Source: Vogesella alkaliphila
GTDB taxonomy: Bacteria > Pseudomonadota > Gammaproteobacteria > Burkholderiales > Chromobacteriaceae
Assembly (NCBI RefSeq): GCF_014652475.1
Contig: NZ_BMYW01000002.1
Coordinates: 62,001 to 126,000, forward strand
Reading direction: 5' to 3'
Length of the DNA: 64,000 bases
The notes below the pieces were generated by a model. It was not told the DNA's origin. It made no database searches and worked only from the letters and a program-made list of their open reading frames with translations. Shown here piece after piece: positions 52,357-60,930 of this stretch (position 1 is its first letter; each line of letters begins with the position of its first letter). Both the position numbers and the translations under genes were made by a program.

Positions 52357-53031
52357 CTAGCCGCGTTGCGGCCAGGGCAGCGTCCACGGCGGCTGTTGCT
52401 GCAGGTAGTCGGCCAGCGCCGGCACGGCGAACTCCTCGCCCTGTGCCGGCGGGCAGACGAAACGCAGCGCCTCGCCGTCCAGCGTCAGCGCCAGTGCATA
52501 GGCGTGCAGATAGGTGCGGTCGGCGGCGCTGCCGCCGTACAGCGTGTCACCGAGGATGGGCGCGCCCAGCGACTTCATCGCCACCCGCAGCTGGTGGGTC
52601 TTGCCGGTGCGCGGCCGCAGCAGGAACAGGCGCCGCCCCGGCGCCAGCGAGTGGCTGAAGAACTGCGTCACCGCCGGATTGAGCTGGCTCTGGCACAGCT
52701 TCCACGCGCCGCCGCGCCCCTTTTCCATGTCGCCGCGGATCAGGCCCTGCTTCTTCGCCGGCTTGGCGTCGGACAGCGCCAGGTAGTACTTCTCCACCTC
52801 GCGCCCGGCAAAGGCGGCGCCAAGGTTGGCCGCAACCTGCTGGCTGCGCGCGATCAGCAGCAGGCCGGAGGTGACGCGGTCGAGGCGGTGCACCGGCCAC
52901 AGCGCGTCGTCGTCCAGCCCGGCGCGCAGTGCGCTCATCAGCCCGGCCTCCTCGCCGTCGGCGTGGAAGCTGACGCCGGGATGCTTGGCGATGACGTAAA
53001 AACGCGGATCGGTGTGCAGCAGATCAAACAT
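52357..53031 (-). CDS. RluA-family pseudouridine synthase
   Basis: The 224-residue single-domain enzyme has the catalytic motif HRLDRVTSGLLLIARS and RPRTGKTHQLRVAMKSLGAP. There is no S4 domain. It resembles the short RluA-like group (TIGR01621 type), whose RNA target is not established. It is separated from the exonuclease/GIY-YIG gene by only 27 bp and is probably co-transcribed with it. A motif copy (52821-52836) lies inside. Confidence 0.88.
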   Translation of the reverse strand: MFDLLHTDPRFYVIAKHPGVSFHADGEEAGLMSALRAGLDDDALWPVHRLDRVTSGLLLIARSQQVAANLGAAFAGREVEKYYLALSDAKPAKKQGLIRGDMEKGRGGAWKLCQSQLNPAVTQFFSHSLAPGRRLFLLRPRTGKTHQLRVAMKSLGAPILGDTLYGGSAADRTYLHAYALALTLDGEALRFVCPPAQGEEFAVPALADYLQQQPPWTLPWPQRG

Positions 53032-53058
53032 GGCTCTCGCTCGTGGCTGGCGCGCGCG

Positions 53059-54450
53059 TCACAGCACGCGCAATTCGGCATCGGGCTGCGGCTTGCGCAG
53101 GAAGGCGGCCAGCAGCTTGTAGGTATCGGCGTCGAAGGTCGGCGTGCCCTGCGGCGCGGCCGCCTCCTCGCGGCGCGAGCCGAGGTAGCACCAGCGCTCG
53201 AACAGGTGCTCCTGCCACTGGCCGGACACCGGATCGGTCTCGCGCACCGCCACCGCGCCGGGATAGGGCCAGCTTTGCAGCTTCAGCCGTGACAGCGCCT
53301 GCTGCAGGCGCCGGTTGTGGCTGTCCGCGTCCTCGCGCCCGATGCAGGCCCCCTTGCAGCGGCCCAGCGCGAAGGCGGAGCAGGCGCCCTTGCGCGCGCC
53401 GCGTTTTTCCAGCGCGAGGCAGGTCTGGCACAGACCGTTGCCGGCGCACAGATCGGCCAGCGCCTTCTTCGCCTCCTTCTGGCTGCGGAACAGGCCGTAC
53501 AGCGTGTCCAGCCGCGAGAAGTCGACCTCACTGGCCAGCACGATGCGCGGCGTCAGGAAGCCGTTGTCCAGCGGCGCCAGCTGCAGCGAGCACAGCTCCT
53601 GCGACAGGCGGCCGCGCAGATTGTGCAACGGCTGCAAGGCGCGGATCAGCTGCAACTCCTGCAGCTGCGCGCCGAAGTCGCCGACCGTCTCCTGCCACTC
53701 GATGCGCTTGATCGGCTCGCCGATGCGCACGTCCTTGTGCGGGCGCGGCTCGGCGCCGAAGTGCGCCAGCACGCGGCGGCGCAGGTTGTCGCTGCGGCCG
53801 ACATACAGCGCCTGGCCGTCGTCGCCGTAGAAGGAGTACACCCCCGGCACGTCCGGCAGCTGCTCCACCACCTCCGGATCGATGCCCGGCGGCGCGGCCG
53901 GCGCCGCCATCAGCAGCGCAGCCTGCGTCTCGACCTGTTGCTGACCGTGCTCGGCGATCGCCTGCTGCAGGAACTGGTACAGCGCGTCGGCGTCGGCCAG
54001 CGCGCGGTGGCGCTCGGCCTGCACGATGCCGTGGCGCGCGATGATGCTGTCCAGGCTGTGCTTGAAGTGCTGCGGATACAGCAGCCGCGACAGCTTGACG
54101 GTACACAGCACCTCGCTGCGGAACGGCAGGTTGAGGCGCTTGAATTCGTTCTTCAGGAAGCCGTAGTCGAAGCGCACGTTGTGCGCGATCAGCAGCCGGC
54201 CGCGCAGCTTGTCCAGCAGCCGGGCAGCGATGTCGGCGAACGGCGACGCGTCGGCCACCATCGCGTCGCTGATGCCGGTGATCTGCTCGATAAAGGGCGG
54301 GATCGGTTGCCCGGGATTGACCAGCATGTCGAAGCGCTCGACGCACTCGCCGTCAATCAGGATGACGCCGACCTCGGTCACCCGGTCGCGGCTGATGTGG
54401 CCGCCGGTGGTTTCCAGGTCGACAATGGCACAAGGCCGATCAAACAGCAT
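53059..54450 (-). CDS. DEDD exonuclease fused to a GIY-YIG (UvrC-like) nuclease domain
   Basis: The 463-residue protein has an N-terminal DnaQ-like 3'-5' exonuclease (AIVDLETTGG, then HNVRFDYGFL and HRALADADAL). A GIY-YIG nuclease domain begins at VPGVYSFYGDDGQALYVGRS. A C-terminal region has a cysteine-rich part (CAGNGLCQTCLALEKRGARK) ending with DADTYKLLAAFLRK. This matches a known proteobacterial family annotated as exonuclease/Cho-like repair endonuclease. A role in DNA repair is likely but unproven. Confidence 0.88.
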   Translation of the reverse strand: MLFDRPCAIVDLETTGGHISRDRVTEVGVILIDGECVERFDMLVNPGQPIPPFIEQITGISDAMVADASPFADIAARLLDKLRGRLLIAHNVRFDYGFLKNEFKRLNLPFRSEVLCTVKLSRLLYPQHFKHSLDSIIARHGIVQAERHRALADADALYQFLQQAIAEHGQQQVETQAALLMAAPAAPPGIDPEVVEQLPDVPGVYSFYGDDGQALYVGRSDNLRRRVLAHFGAEPRPHKDVRIGEPIKRIEWQETVGDFGAQLQELQLIRALQPLHNLRGRLSQELCSLQLAPLDNGFLTPRIVLASEVDFSRLDTLYGLFRSQKEAKKALADLCAGNGLCQTCLALEKRGARKGACSAFALGRCKGACIGREDADSHNRRLQQALSRLKLQSWPYPGAVAVRETDPVSGQWQEHLFERWCYLGSRREEAAAPQGTPTFDADTYKLLAAFLRKPQPDAELRVL

Positions 54451-54504
54451 GCTTACCCCTAGTCAATCGATCGATCTCGGCAGCGCGCTGCCGCATGAGG
54501 CCGG

Positions 54505-54526
54505 CTTGCGGCCAACATTGGCCGCA
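54505..54526. repeat. Head-to-head motif pair
   Basis: TTGCGGCCAACATTGGCCGC joins two motif copies around a central CAT, between the exonuclease gene start and the end of the next gene upstream. Confidence 0.75.
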
Positions 54527-55120
54527 TCACAGCGCCGGGCGCAGCGCCTGGTAGATGCGCAGCGCCACCCAGGCGTCGTTGGCGGCGTACACCTGCTGCG
54601 CTTCGCTCAGCACTTTGGCGCCCCAGTTGGAGGTGGACAGTCTTTTCGACTTGCGGAAGTACTGGCCGAACACCCGCGCCACCGCCTGCACCGCACCGAC
54701 GGTGATGGTCGGCGAATCGCTCTGGAACAGGCTGCCGACATCCAGCAGCGCCTTGCACTCGATGCCGAAGCGGTCGCGCAGGTGGCGCTTGTCGGAGCGC
54801 AGGTCGAAGCCGACCACCAGCACCTCGCCGCTGGCCAGGAGCGCGCCCAGCGCCGCCAGCACCTCGGCATCGGACACCGGGAACAGGTAGGCGTGGTCGC
54901 TGGTGGCCAGCTGGATCAGGTGCGGGCCGGTGGCCTCTTCGCCCTTGCGAAAGGTTGGCCGCGACTCGGTATCGAAGCCGGCCACCCGCGCCGCGCGCAG
55001 CGCCGCCAGCGCCCCCGGCAAGGCGGCGCGATCGACCACGGTGATCTGCGCCGGCCCCAGCGCCGGGAACAGCGGCAGGGTCTTGATCTCGTCTCGGGAC
55101 AACTGTCTGGTCTGGCTCAT
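54527..55120 (-). CDS. RNase D-like 3'-5' exonuclease domain protein
   Basis: The protein of 197 residues starts MSQTRQLSRDEIKTLPLFPA (an ATG three codons earlier is possible). It has a DEDDy exonuclease domain: GFDTESRPTF, VVGFDLRSDKRHL and YAANDAWVALRIYQAL with the tyrosine-type last motif. No HRDC domains are present, so it is not a complete RNase D. It resembles the exonuclease-domain family found in many betaproteobacteria. The substrate is probably RNA. Confidence 0.88.
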   Translation of the reverse strand: MSQTRQLSRDEIKTLPLFPALGPAQITVVDRAALPGALAALRAARVAGFDTESRPTFRKGEEATGPHLIQLATSDHAYLFPVSDAEVLAALGALLASGEVLVVGFDLRSDKRHLRDRFGIECKALLDVGSLFQSDSPTITVGAVQAVARVFGQYFRKSKRLSTSNWGAKVLSEAQQVYAANDAWVALRIYQALRPAL

Positions 55121-55156
55121 GCGCCTCATTTCCTCGGTTTTCGGTTTGGCGGCCGT

Positions 55157-55825
55157 TCAGAACGGCGCCGCCAGCTGCCACTGCAGCAAGGCGTCGCTAT
55201 GTGGATGACGCAGCGCCAGCGACTGCGCGTGCAGCATCAGCCGCGGCGCGGCACGGCCGCCGTACAGCGCGTCGCCGACGATCGGACAGCCCAGCGCCAG
55301 CATGTGTACCCGCAACTGGTGGGTGCGGCCGGTGACCGGCGTCAGCAGCACGCGGCAGCCGTCGGCCTGCCGCTGCAACAGCCGGTATTCGGTCAGCGCC
55401 GGCTTGCCGGCGGCGTCCACCTTCTGCCGCGGCCGCCGCAGCCAGTCGCTCATCAGCGGCAAGTCCACCGTCCCGGCCGCGTCCGGCAGCTGGCCGTCCA
55501 GCAGCGCGACGTACTGCTTGCTCACCGCGCGGCGGGCAAAGGCCTCGCTCAGCGCGCGCTGCGCCGCCAGGCTGCGCGCCAGCACCATCAGCCCGGAGGT
55601 CGCCATGTCCAGGCGGTGCACCACCAGCGCGTCCGGATACTGCTGCTGCACGCGGTGGATCAGGCAGTCCTGCATCTCCGGCAGCCGCCCCGGCACCGCC
55701 AGCAGGCCGGCCGGCTTGGCCACCACCAGCAGCTGGGCGTCGGCGTGCAGCACCGCGACCGCCTCCTGCGGCGGCGAGTAATCATCCAGCGTATGCACGC
55801 TTGATTGTGGCGACAACGTCTTCAT
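55157..55825 (-). CDS. rluA: Pseudouridine synthase RluA
   Basis: The 222-residue protein has VVHRLDMATSGLMVLARS with the catalytic aspartate, and TPVTGRTHQLRVHMLALGCP. Length and lack of an S4 domain match RluA, which modifies 23S rRNA U746 and tRNA U32. It is the second RluA-type enzyme within 3 kb. Assignment to RluA itself rather than a paralogue is likely but not certain. Confidence 0.88.
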   Translation of the reverse strand: MKTLSPQSSVHTLDDYSPPQEAVAVLHADAQLLVVAKPAGLLAVPGRLPEMQDCLIHRVQQQYPDALVVHRLDMATSGLMVLARSLAAQRALSEAFARRAVSKQYVALLDGQLPDAAGTVDLPLMSDWLRRPRQKVDAAGKPALTEYRLLQRQADGCRVLLTPVTGRTHQLRVHMLALGCPIVGDALYGGRAAPRLMLHAQSLALRHPHSDALLQWQLAAPF

Positions 55826-55916
55826 CTATTCTATTCGCTGACCGCTTGCGGCCAGCCTTTGCCTATAACCATACCGCTCGTGCGCGGCAACGGCGACACG
55901 ACACCCGGGGGAAACC

Positions 55917-56627
55917 ATGTCCGAACAATTCAATCTCGACGCCTACCAGCGCACGCTGGACACCCAGGTACTGCAGCACGACGCCCACGGCCTGGTGCTG
56001 GCCGACACCCTGTGCTACCCGCTGGGCGGCGGCCAGCCCGGCGACCGCGCCACGCTGACGCTGGCCGACGGCCGCCAGCTGGCCGTCCACGACACCCGCC
56101 GCGACAAGGAAAGCCGCCGCATCGTGCACCAGTTCGACGCCGACGCGCCGCTGCTGGCGCCCGGCACGCCGCTGACGCTGACGCTGGACTGGGCGCGCCG
56201 CTACCGCCACATGCGGGTGCACACCTGCCTGCACCTGCTATCGGTGGTGATCAAGGCCGGCGTCACCGGCGGCAACCTCAGCGCCGACGGCGGCCGCCTC
56301 GACTTCGACCTGCCGGAAGGCATGCAACTGGAGCCGCAGGCCATCGAGCAGGCGCTCAACGAGCTGATCGCGCGCGATCTGCCGGTCAGCGTGAAAATGA
56401 CCAGCGGCGCCGCGCTGCAGGCACAGCCCGAGCTGATCAAGACCATGTCGGTGACGCCGCCGCTGCACCTGCCGGAAATCCGCCTGATCGAGATCGACGG
56501 CGTCGACCTGCAACCCTGTGGCGGCACCCACGTCGCCCGCACCGGCGAAATCGGCCGCGTGCTGGTGAAAAAGATCGAAAGCAAGGGCGCGCGCAACAAG
56601 CGGGTGGTGATCGCCCTCGCCGACTAG
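55917..56627 (+). CDS. AlaX-type alanyl-tRNA editing protein
   Basis: The 236-residue stand-alone editing domain has both zinc motifs: HxxxH at residues 102-106 (VHTCLH) and CxxxH in QPCGGTHVARTGEIG. The N-terminal PLGGGQPGD loop is conserved. It hydrolyses mischarged Ser-tRNA(Ala) (or Gly) in trans. It is divergent from rluA and convergent with rhlE. Its start follows GGGGGAAACC. Confidence 0.93.
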   Translation: MSEQFNLDAYQRTLDTQVLQHDAHGLVLADTLCYPLGGGQPGDRATLTLADGRQLAVHDTRRDKESRRIVHQFDADAPLLAPGTPLTLTLDWARRYRHMRVHTCLHLLSVVIKAGVTGGNLSADGGRLDFDLPEGMQLEPQAIEQALNELIARDLPVSVKMTSGAALQAQPELIKTMSVTPPLHLPEIRLIEIDGVDLQPCGGTHVARTGEIGRVLVKKIESKGARNKRVVIALAD

Positions 56628-56640
56628 GCACGCCGGAAAA

Positions 56641-56670
56641 ACAAACCCGCGCAAACGGCTTGCGCGGGTG
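56641..56670 (-). terminator. rhlE/alaX convergent terminator
   Basis: ACCCGCGCAA and TTGCGCGGGT (56645-56669) form a 10-bp stem; on the minus strand it is followed by TTGTTTTT, so it best serves rhlE. Confidence 0.8.
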
Positions 56671-56688
56671 GGGACGGAACCGCGGGGC

Positions 56689-58200
56689 TTAGCGCTCCTG
56701 GTTCACCTTGTAACGCGGCGGCAGCAGCAGTGCCGGCACCTCACGCTGCCGCTGCGGCAGGACGCGGCCGCCGATCACGCCGGCGCGCGCCACTTTCAGG
56801 CCTTCCTGCGGATCGCGCTGCTCGCGCTGGCGGCTGCTGTCGCGGTGCGGATTGTCGCGCGGCGCACGCTCGCTGCGCTCGGGACGCTCGCTGCGTTCCG
56901 GGCGTTCGCTGCGCTCGGGACGCTCGCTGCGTTCCGGGCGTTCGCTGCGCTCGGGACGCTCACTGCGCTCGGCGCGCGGCTCGCGCACTGGCCGCGCGTC
57001 GCTGCGCTCGCGGCCGGCATTGCGGCTGCCGAAGCCGCTGTCGGCGGCGGACGACTCGCGGCGCTCGAAACCGCTGACGGTCTGCGGCGGCAGCGTCTGC
57101 CGGGTCAGCTTCTCGATGGCTTCGTGCTGCTTGACCTCGTCCGGCGACATCAGCGAGATCGCCACCCCGGAGGCGCCGGCACGACCGGTACGGCCGATGC
57201 GGTGCACGTAGTCTTCCGGCGAATTCGGCATTTCGTAGTTGACCACGAAGGGCAGCTCGGAGATGTCGAGACCGCGCGCGGCCACGTCGGTGGCCACCAG
57301 CACCTTCACCTCGCCGCTCTTGAAGCTGTTCAGCGTTTCCAGGCGCGCGCTCTGCGCCTTGTCGCCGTGGATGGCCTCGGCGGCGTGGCCGTCGCGCTTC
57401 AGGTCGCGCGACAGCTGGTCGGCGGAAATCTTGGTCTTGCAGAACACGATCACCTGGCTCATCTCGCGTTCGCGGATCAGGTGCGACAGCAGCGCGCGCT
57501 TGCGGCCGCTGTCGACGGCATACACCAGCTGCTCGACCTGGGCATTGGTGGAGTTCTGGCGCGCCACCTCCACCGTTTGCGGGTCGTGCATGAAGTCTGC
57601 GGCCAACCTTTTGATCTCCGGCGCGAAGGTGGCGGAGAACAGCAGGGTCTGGCGCTGCTTGGGCAGCAGGGACATGATCTTGCGGATGTCCTGGATGAAG
57701 CCCATGTCCAGCATGCGGTCGGCCTCGTCCAGCACCAGCACGTCGACCTTGTTCAGCTGGATGGTCTTCTGCTGGATGTGGTCGAGCAGGCGGCCCGGCG
57801 TGGCGATCACGATCTCGATGCCGCGACGCAGTTCCGCCGTCTGCGGATCCATGTTCACGCCGCCGTAGATGGTGGTGCTGCGCAGCGGCAGGTGCTTGGT
57901 GTAGGCCTTGGCGTTGACGCCGATCTGGTCGGCCAGCTCGCGCGTCGGCGACAGGATCAGCGCGCGCACCGGGTGCATCGCCGGCGACACGCTGGGATTG
58001 GCAAATTTTTTCAGACGCTCCAGGATAGGCAGCAGGAAGGCCGCCGTCTTGCCGGTACCCGTCTGCGCCGCGGCCAACAGGTCACGGCCGGACAACACCA
58101 GCGGAATCGCCTTGGCCTGGATCGGGGTGGCTTCGCTGTACCCCAGTTCATCTACGGCCCGCAGGATTTCGGGCGATAGACCCAGTTCGGCAAAAGACAT
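56689..58200 (-). CDS. rhlE: DEAD-box RNA helicase RhlE
   Basis: The 503-residue protein starts MSFAELGLSPEILRAVDELG. The helicase core has the Q motif (ATPIQAKAI), AAQTGTGKTAAF, PTRELADQ, DEADRMLDMGF, SATF and HRIGRTGRAG. The C-terminal tail contains repeated ERPERS units and then a basic end (PPRYKVNQER). RhlE remodels RNA, including ribosome assembly intermediates. A TTGGCCGCA motif copy (57598-57611) lies in the core. Confidence 0.95.
   Translation of the reverse strand: MSFAELGLSPEILRAVDELGYSEATPIQAKAIPLVLSGRDLLAAAQTGTGKTAAFLLPILERLKKFANPSVSPAMHPVRALILSPTRELADQIGVNAKAYTKHLPLRSTTIYGGVNMDPQTAELRRGIEIVIATPGRLLDHIQQKTIQLNKVDVLVLDEADRMLDMGFIQDIRKIMSLLPKQRQTLLFSATFAPEIKRLAADFMHDPQTVEVARQNSTNAQVEQLVYAVDSGRKRALLSHLIREREMSQVIVFCKTKISADQLSRDLKRDGHAAEAIHGDKAQSARLETLNSFKSGEVKVLVATDVAARGLDISELPFVVNYEMPNSPEDYVHRIGRTGRAGASGVAISLMSPDEVKQHEAIEKLTRQTLPPQTVSGFERRESSAADSGFGSRNAGRERSDARPVREPRAERSERPERSERPERSERPERSERPERSERPERSERAPRDNPHRDSSRQREQRDPQEGLKVARAGVIGGRVLPQRQREVPALLLPPRYKVNQER
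56865..56985 (-). repeat. In-frame tandem repeat in the rhlE tail
   Basis: An 18-bp unit coding for ERSERP/ERPERS recurs about six times with alternating synonymous changes (GGGACGCTCGCTGCG and GGGCGTTCGCTGCG types). Copy number may vary between strains by slippage, changing only tail length. Confidence 0.85.
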
Positions 58201-58263
58201 GTCGGGAACTCCATCAGGGCTGGCGCCGCTACTGCGCCCCGGCCCCGTTCAATAATCAATTAA

Positions 58264-58293
58264 AAAGCGAAGCGCCGCCAACACTGGCGGCGC
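58264..58293 (-). terminator. Terminator after the CobD/CbiB-like gene
   Basis: GCGCCGCCA and TGGCGGCGC (58272-58293) with an ACAC loop are followed on the minus strand by TTCGCTTTTT. Confidence 0.85.
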
Positions 58294-58308
58294 AGCAACA
58301 GGCTGGGT

Positions 58309-59223
58309 TCAGCCAAAGAATGAGATCACGCTGATCAGCAACACCACGAACAGCCACAGCAGCACGGTCCGCCATACCAGACCGACGGCGCTCTTCAGGT
58401 AGTTGGGATCGGCATCGTCGCCGACACCCAGTTCCGGGCGGTATTTCACGGTGTAGTCCTGACGCAGCGGATCGCCGAGCTTGACGCCCAGTGCGCCGGC
58501 CGCCGAGGCCAGCAGGATGCCGGTCGCGTAGTTGCCCCAGGTCTTGGCCTGCGAGCGCCAGCAGTACACCGCGTCCTCGAAGTCGCCCATCACCGCAAAG
58601 CTGGCCGCGGTCAGGCGCACCGGTATCCAGTCCAGCCACTCGCCGGCACGGCGCGAGAAACGGCCGAACAGGTCGTCGTCGCGGGCGCCCCACTTCTGCG
58701 CCAGCATCTGCGTGGTACGGTACAGCACGGCACCGGCCGGACCGGGCAGCAGCACGAACCAGAACATGGTGCCGAACACGTGGCGGTAGCTGTCCAGCAC
58801 ACCCTGCTCGATCGCCAGTCGCGAGACTTCCTCGATCGACAGCTCGGAGGTCGGCTGGTTGGTCCAGCGTGCCAGCTCCTTGCGTGCGTCAAAATCCCGC
58901 CCCTCGCCCAGTGCCAGCGCGATTTCGGAGAACGAACCCGAGAAATGGCGGAAGCCCATGGTCAGGTACAGCACCAGGATGTTCCACAGCAGGGCAAACA
59001 GCGGGCTGGCCTGGTACAGCGCGTAGTACACCGCCATCACCACCGCCACCACCGGCAGCACCGCGACCACCCAGGCCAGTACGCCGTGCCGGTTGTAGCC
59101 GGCATTCAGCGTGCGTTCCAGATGGTTGGCGTAACGGGTAAACACGCGCCATACCCGGTTACGGTTACCCAGGGGGCGCAATTGTTCCAGTGCCAGTGCA
59201 ACGATAAGGGAGATCAGGGTCAT
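58309..59223 (-). CDS. CobD/CbiB-like membrane protein
   Basis: The 304-residue protein has about five membrane segments. Family features include FTRYANHLERTLNAG near the N-terminus and GDPLRQDYTVKYRPELG near the end. It belongs to the group annotated CobD/CbiB or AmpE-like. No cobalamin genes are nearby, so a role in adenosylcobalamin synthesis is doubtful and the function is open. It has its own terminator and sits alone between flgN and rhlE. Confidence 0.78.
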   Translation of the reverse strand: MTLISLIVALALEQLRPLGNRNRVWRVFTRYANHLERTLNAGYNRHGVLAWVVAVLPVVAVVMAVYYALYQASPLFALLWNILVLYLTMGFRHFSGSFSEIALALGEGRDFDARKELARWTNQPTSELSIEEVSRLAIEQGVLDSYRHVFGTMFWFVLLPGPAGAVLYRTTQMLAQKWGARDDDLFGRFSRRAGEWLDWIPVRLTAASFAVMGDFEDAVYCWRSQAKTWGNYATGILLASAAGALGVKLGDPLRQDYTVKYRPELGVGDDADPNYLKSAVGLVWRTVLLWLFVVLLISVISFFG

Positions 59224-59286
59224 GAATTAACGCAGACGCAAGAGATGAACTCGCGAGGGAAGATAACACAAAAACAACAAACGCTG

Positions 59287-59754
59287 TCAGGCAGAACCCA
59301 GACGGCGCGACGCGGCCAGCGTGGTGGCGAAGTTGCCGTCGCGGCCGTAGCCGTCGATGGCCTTGGCTTCCTCGCGCAGCGCGGTCAGCGTCTCGGTAGC
59401 AAAGGTCATGCGTTCCGCCGCCATCGCGGCATTGCTGTCGTTCAGCGCCTGCACCTTGGCCAGCTCGTGCTCCAGCGCCATCCAGGCCTGCTGCAACGCC
59501 GGCTCGGCGGCAGACAGCCACGAGAGGAAGGCGGTCTTGCCGTCCAGCTGGTGCGCGGCCAGCAGCGCCAGGCGCTTCGCCTTGCTGTCCTGCAGCAGCT
59601 GCAGTTGCTGCTGCTTGCTGACGGCGCAGGCATCCAGTTTCAGCGCGTCAAAACGCACGATCGCGCGCTGCTCTTCTTCCAGCAGCGACAATAGCGCATG
59701 CAGTGCCGCCGTTTCCTGCTGGCACTGCTGTAAAAACAGTTCGTTTGGCATCAT
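59287..59754 (-). CDS. flgN: Flagellar chaperone FlgN
   Basis: The 155-residue, almost all-helical protein begins MMPNELFLQQCQQETAALHA and has the SLLEEEQRAIVRFDALKLDA segment typical of FlgN. It escorts the hook-associated proteins FlgK and FlgL to the export apparatus. It follows flgM after 6 bp, the standard flgM-flgN pairing. Confidence 0.88.
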   Translation of the reverse strand: MMPNELFLQQCQQETAALHALLSLLEEEQRAIVRFDALKLDACAVSKQQQLQLLQDSKAKRLALLAAHQLDGKTAFLSWLSAAEPALQQAWMALEHELAKVQALNDSNAAMAAERMTFATETLTALREEAKAIDGYGRDGNFATTLAASRRLGSA

Positions 59755-59760
59755 CCGCTA

Positions 59761-60045
59761 TCAGCCGGCCAGCAGCTCGCGCGTGCTGGCGATCAGGCTG
59801 TCGGCGATGGCTTCCGGATTGATCTTGAATTCGCCGGCGGCAATGGCGGCCTTGATGGCGGCAACCTTGTCCGCATCGAAAGCCTCGGCCGTTTGCGCCG
59901 CCTTGGCGAGACCCTGCGAGCTGATCGCCACGCTTTCGCTGTGCGACGCGGCACCCGACGCCTTGGTGGCGACGTCTTCCTTCTTGGCAGCACGCACCGG
60001 CGCGCCGTAGGCCGCAGCCACCTTGCCCGAATTGTCGATTTTCAT
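59761..60045 (-). CDS. flgM: Anti-sigma-28 factor FlgM
   Basis: The 94-residue protein starts MKIDNSGKVAAAYGAPVRAA. The C-terminal sigma-binding half includes FDADKVAAIKAAIAAGEFKI and NPEAIADSLIAS. FlgM holds sigma-28 inactive until exported through the completed hook. A sigma-28 type promoter lies just upstream. Confidence 0.92.
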   Translation of the reverse strand: MKIDNSGKVAAAYGAPVRAAKKEDVATKASGAASHSESVAISSQGLAKAAQTAEAFDADKVAAIKAAIAAGEFKINPEAIADSLIASTRELLAG

Positions 60046-60085
60046 ATGTCACCCGCCCGACAAAAAGTTTTGTAATCTGAAGTCA

Positions 60086-60112
60086 TTATCGCCTGAAAAT
60101 CCAAAAACTTGA
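60086..60112 (-). promoter_or_regulatory. Sigma-28 (FliA) promoter for flgMN
   Basis: On the minus strand TCAAGTTT is separated by 11 bases from GGCGATAA. This is very close to the FliA consensus TAAAGTTT-N11-GCCGATAA. It would allow late flagellar expression of flgM and flgN apart from flgA. Confidence 0.82.
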
Positions 60113-60120
60113 CTATTTTT

Positions 60121-60798
60121 TCAGGGCGCCGCGATCAGCACACTCAGATCTTCCTGTACCACGCCCGAGATCACCTTGCCGGACGGCACCCGCACATTCA
60201 GCCGTTCGCCGACGGCGGCATTGCCCAGCGCCACCGCGTCGCTGCCGATGGTGAAGCCGCTGCCCTGCACCAGCACCCGCACCGGCTGGTTGGTCTTGAT
60301 CACCAGCGGCAGGCGCAGCTGGCTTTCGCGCAACAGGCTGCCGGCCGGCAGGGTGCTGCGCAGCGCCTTGCCCACGAGCAGCGCCGGATCGCGCACCGCC
60401 TGCAGCGCCAGCGCGCGGTTGCTGACCGGGGCCAGCTTGATATCCGTCTCCTGCAGCACCTCGCCGGCGCGCAGCTGCCGCGTGGTGACGTAGCCGACGC
60501 TGAGCTGGCTGGCCGTCACCGGCAACAGGATGCGCCAGCCCTGCCCAGCACAGGCCAACTCCAGTGCCGTGAACGGCGGTTTCTGCCCGCCCGGCCAGGC
60601 GGCCACAGGCGGCTGCGCACAGGCCGGCAGGCGCAAGCGCGGATCGGCCTTGCCAGCCTGGTAGCGGAAGCCGTCGCCCCCGGCGTCCGACTCGGCAAAC
60701 GCCCTGGCCACCTGCTCCAGCTGGCGCAGGTCCTGCACGCCGGCGGCACTGGCGAACTGGCTGAGCAGCAACAGGCCGTACAACAATGGGTTTCGCAT
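60121..60798 (-). CDS. flgA: Flagellar P-ring assembly chaperone FlgA
   Basis: The protein of about 225 residues begins MRNPLLYGLLLLSQFASAAG with a clear signal peptide. The C-terminal SAF-like domain is typical: ALALQAVRDPALLVGKALRS and VRVPSGKVISGVVQED. It works in the periplasm on P-ring formation by FlgI. The ATG one codon earlier (60801) is equally possible. It precedes flgM on the same strand. Confidence 0.92.
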   Translation of the reverse strand: MRNPLLYGLLLLSQFASAAGVQDLRQLEQVARAFAESDAGGDGFRYQAGKADPRLRLPACAQPPVAAWPGGQKPPFTALELACAGQGWRILLPVTASQLSVGYVTTRQLRAGEVLQETDIKLAPVSNRALALQAVRDPALLVGKALRSTLPAGSLLRESQLRLPLVIKTNQPVRVLVQGSGFTIGSDAVALGNAAVGERLNVRVPSGKVISGVVQEDLSVLIAAP

Positions 60799-60801
60799 CA
60801 T

Positions 60802-60930
60802 CCGCCCATTGTACCCGCGTCATCCTGCCTTGCAAAAACGCTTGCCGCCCTACGCTGCCGCACCGCTCCATGGGCAACAAAAAGCCCCTGCCATTGGGCA
60901 GGGGCCGGGAGGCGACAGGAGCGGACAGGC
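60802..60930. terminator. Gap with thrC terminator
   Basis: GCCCCTGCC and GGCAGGGGC (60884-60905) with an ATTG loop are followed on the minus strand by TTTTTGTTG, a strong end for the hom-thrC operon. The rest of the gap should hold the flgA promoter. Confidence 0.88.

Noticed and set aside
55846-55860. CTTGCGGCCAGCCTTT as another motif copy
   Set aside because: It has a mismatch in the core (CCAGCC for CCAACC), so it was left out of the exact count.
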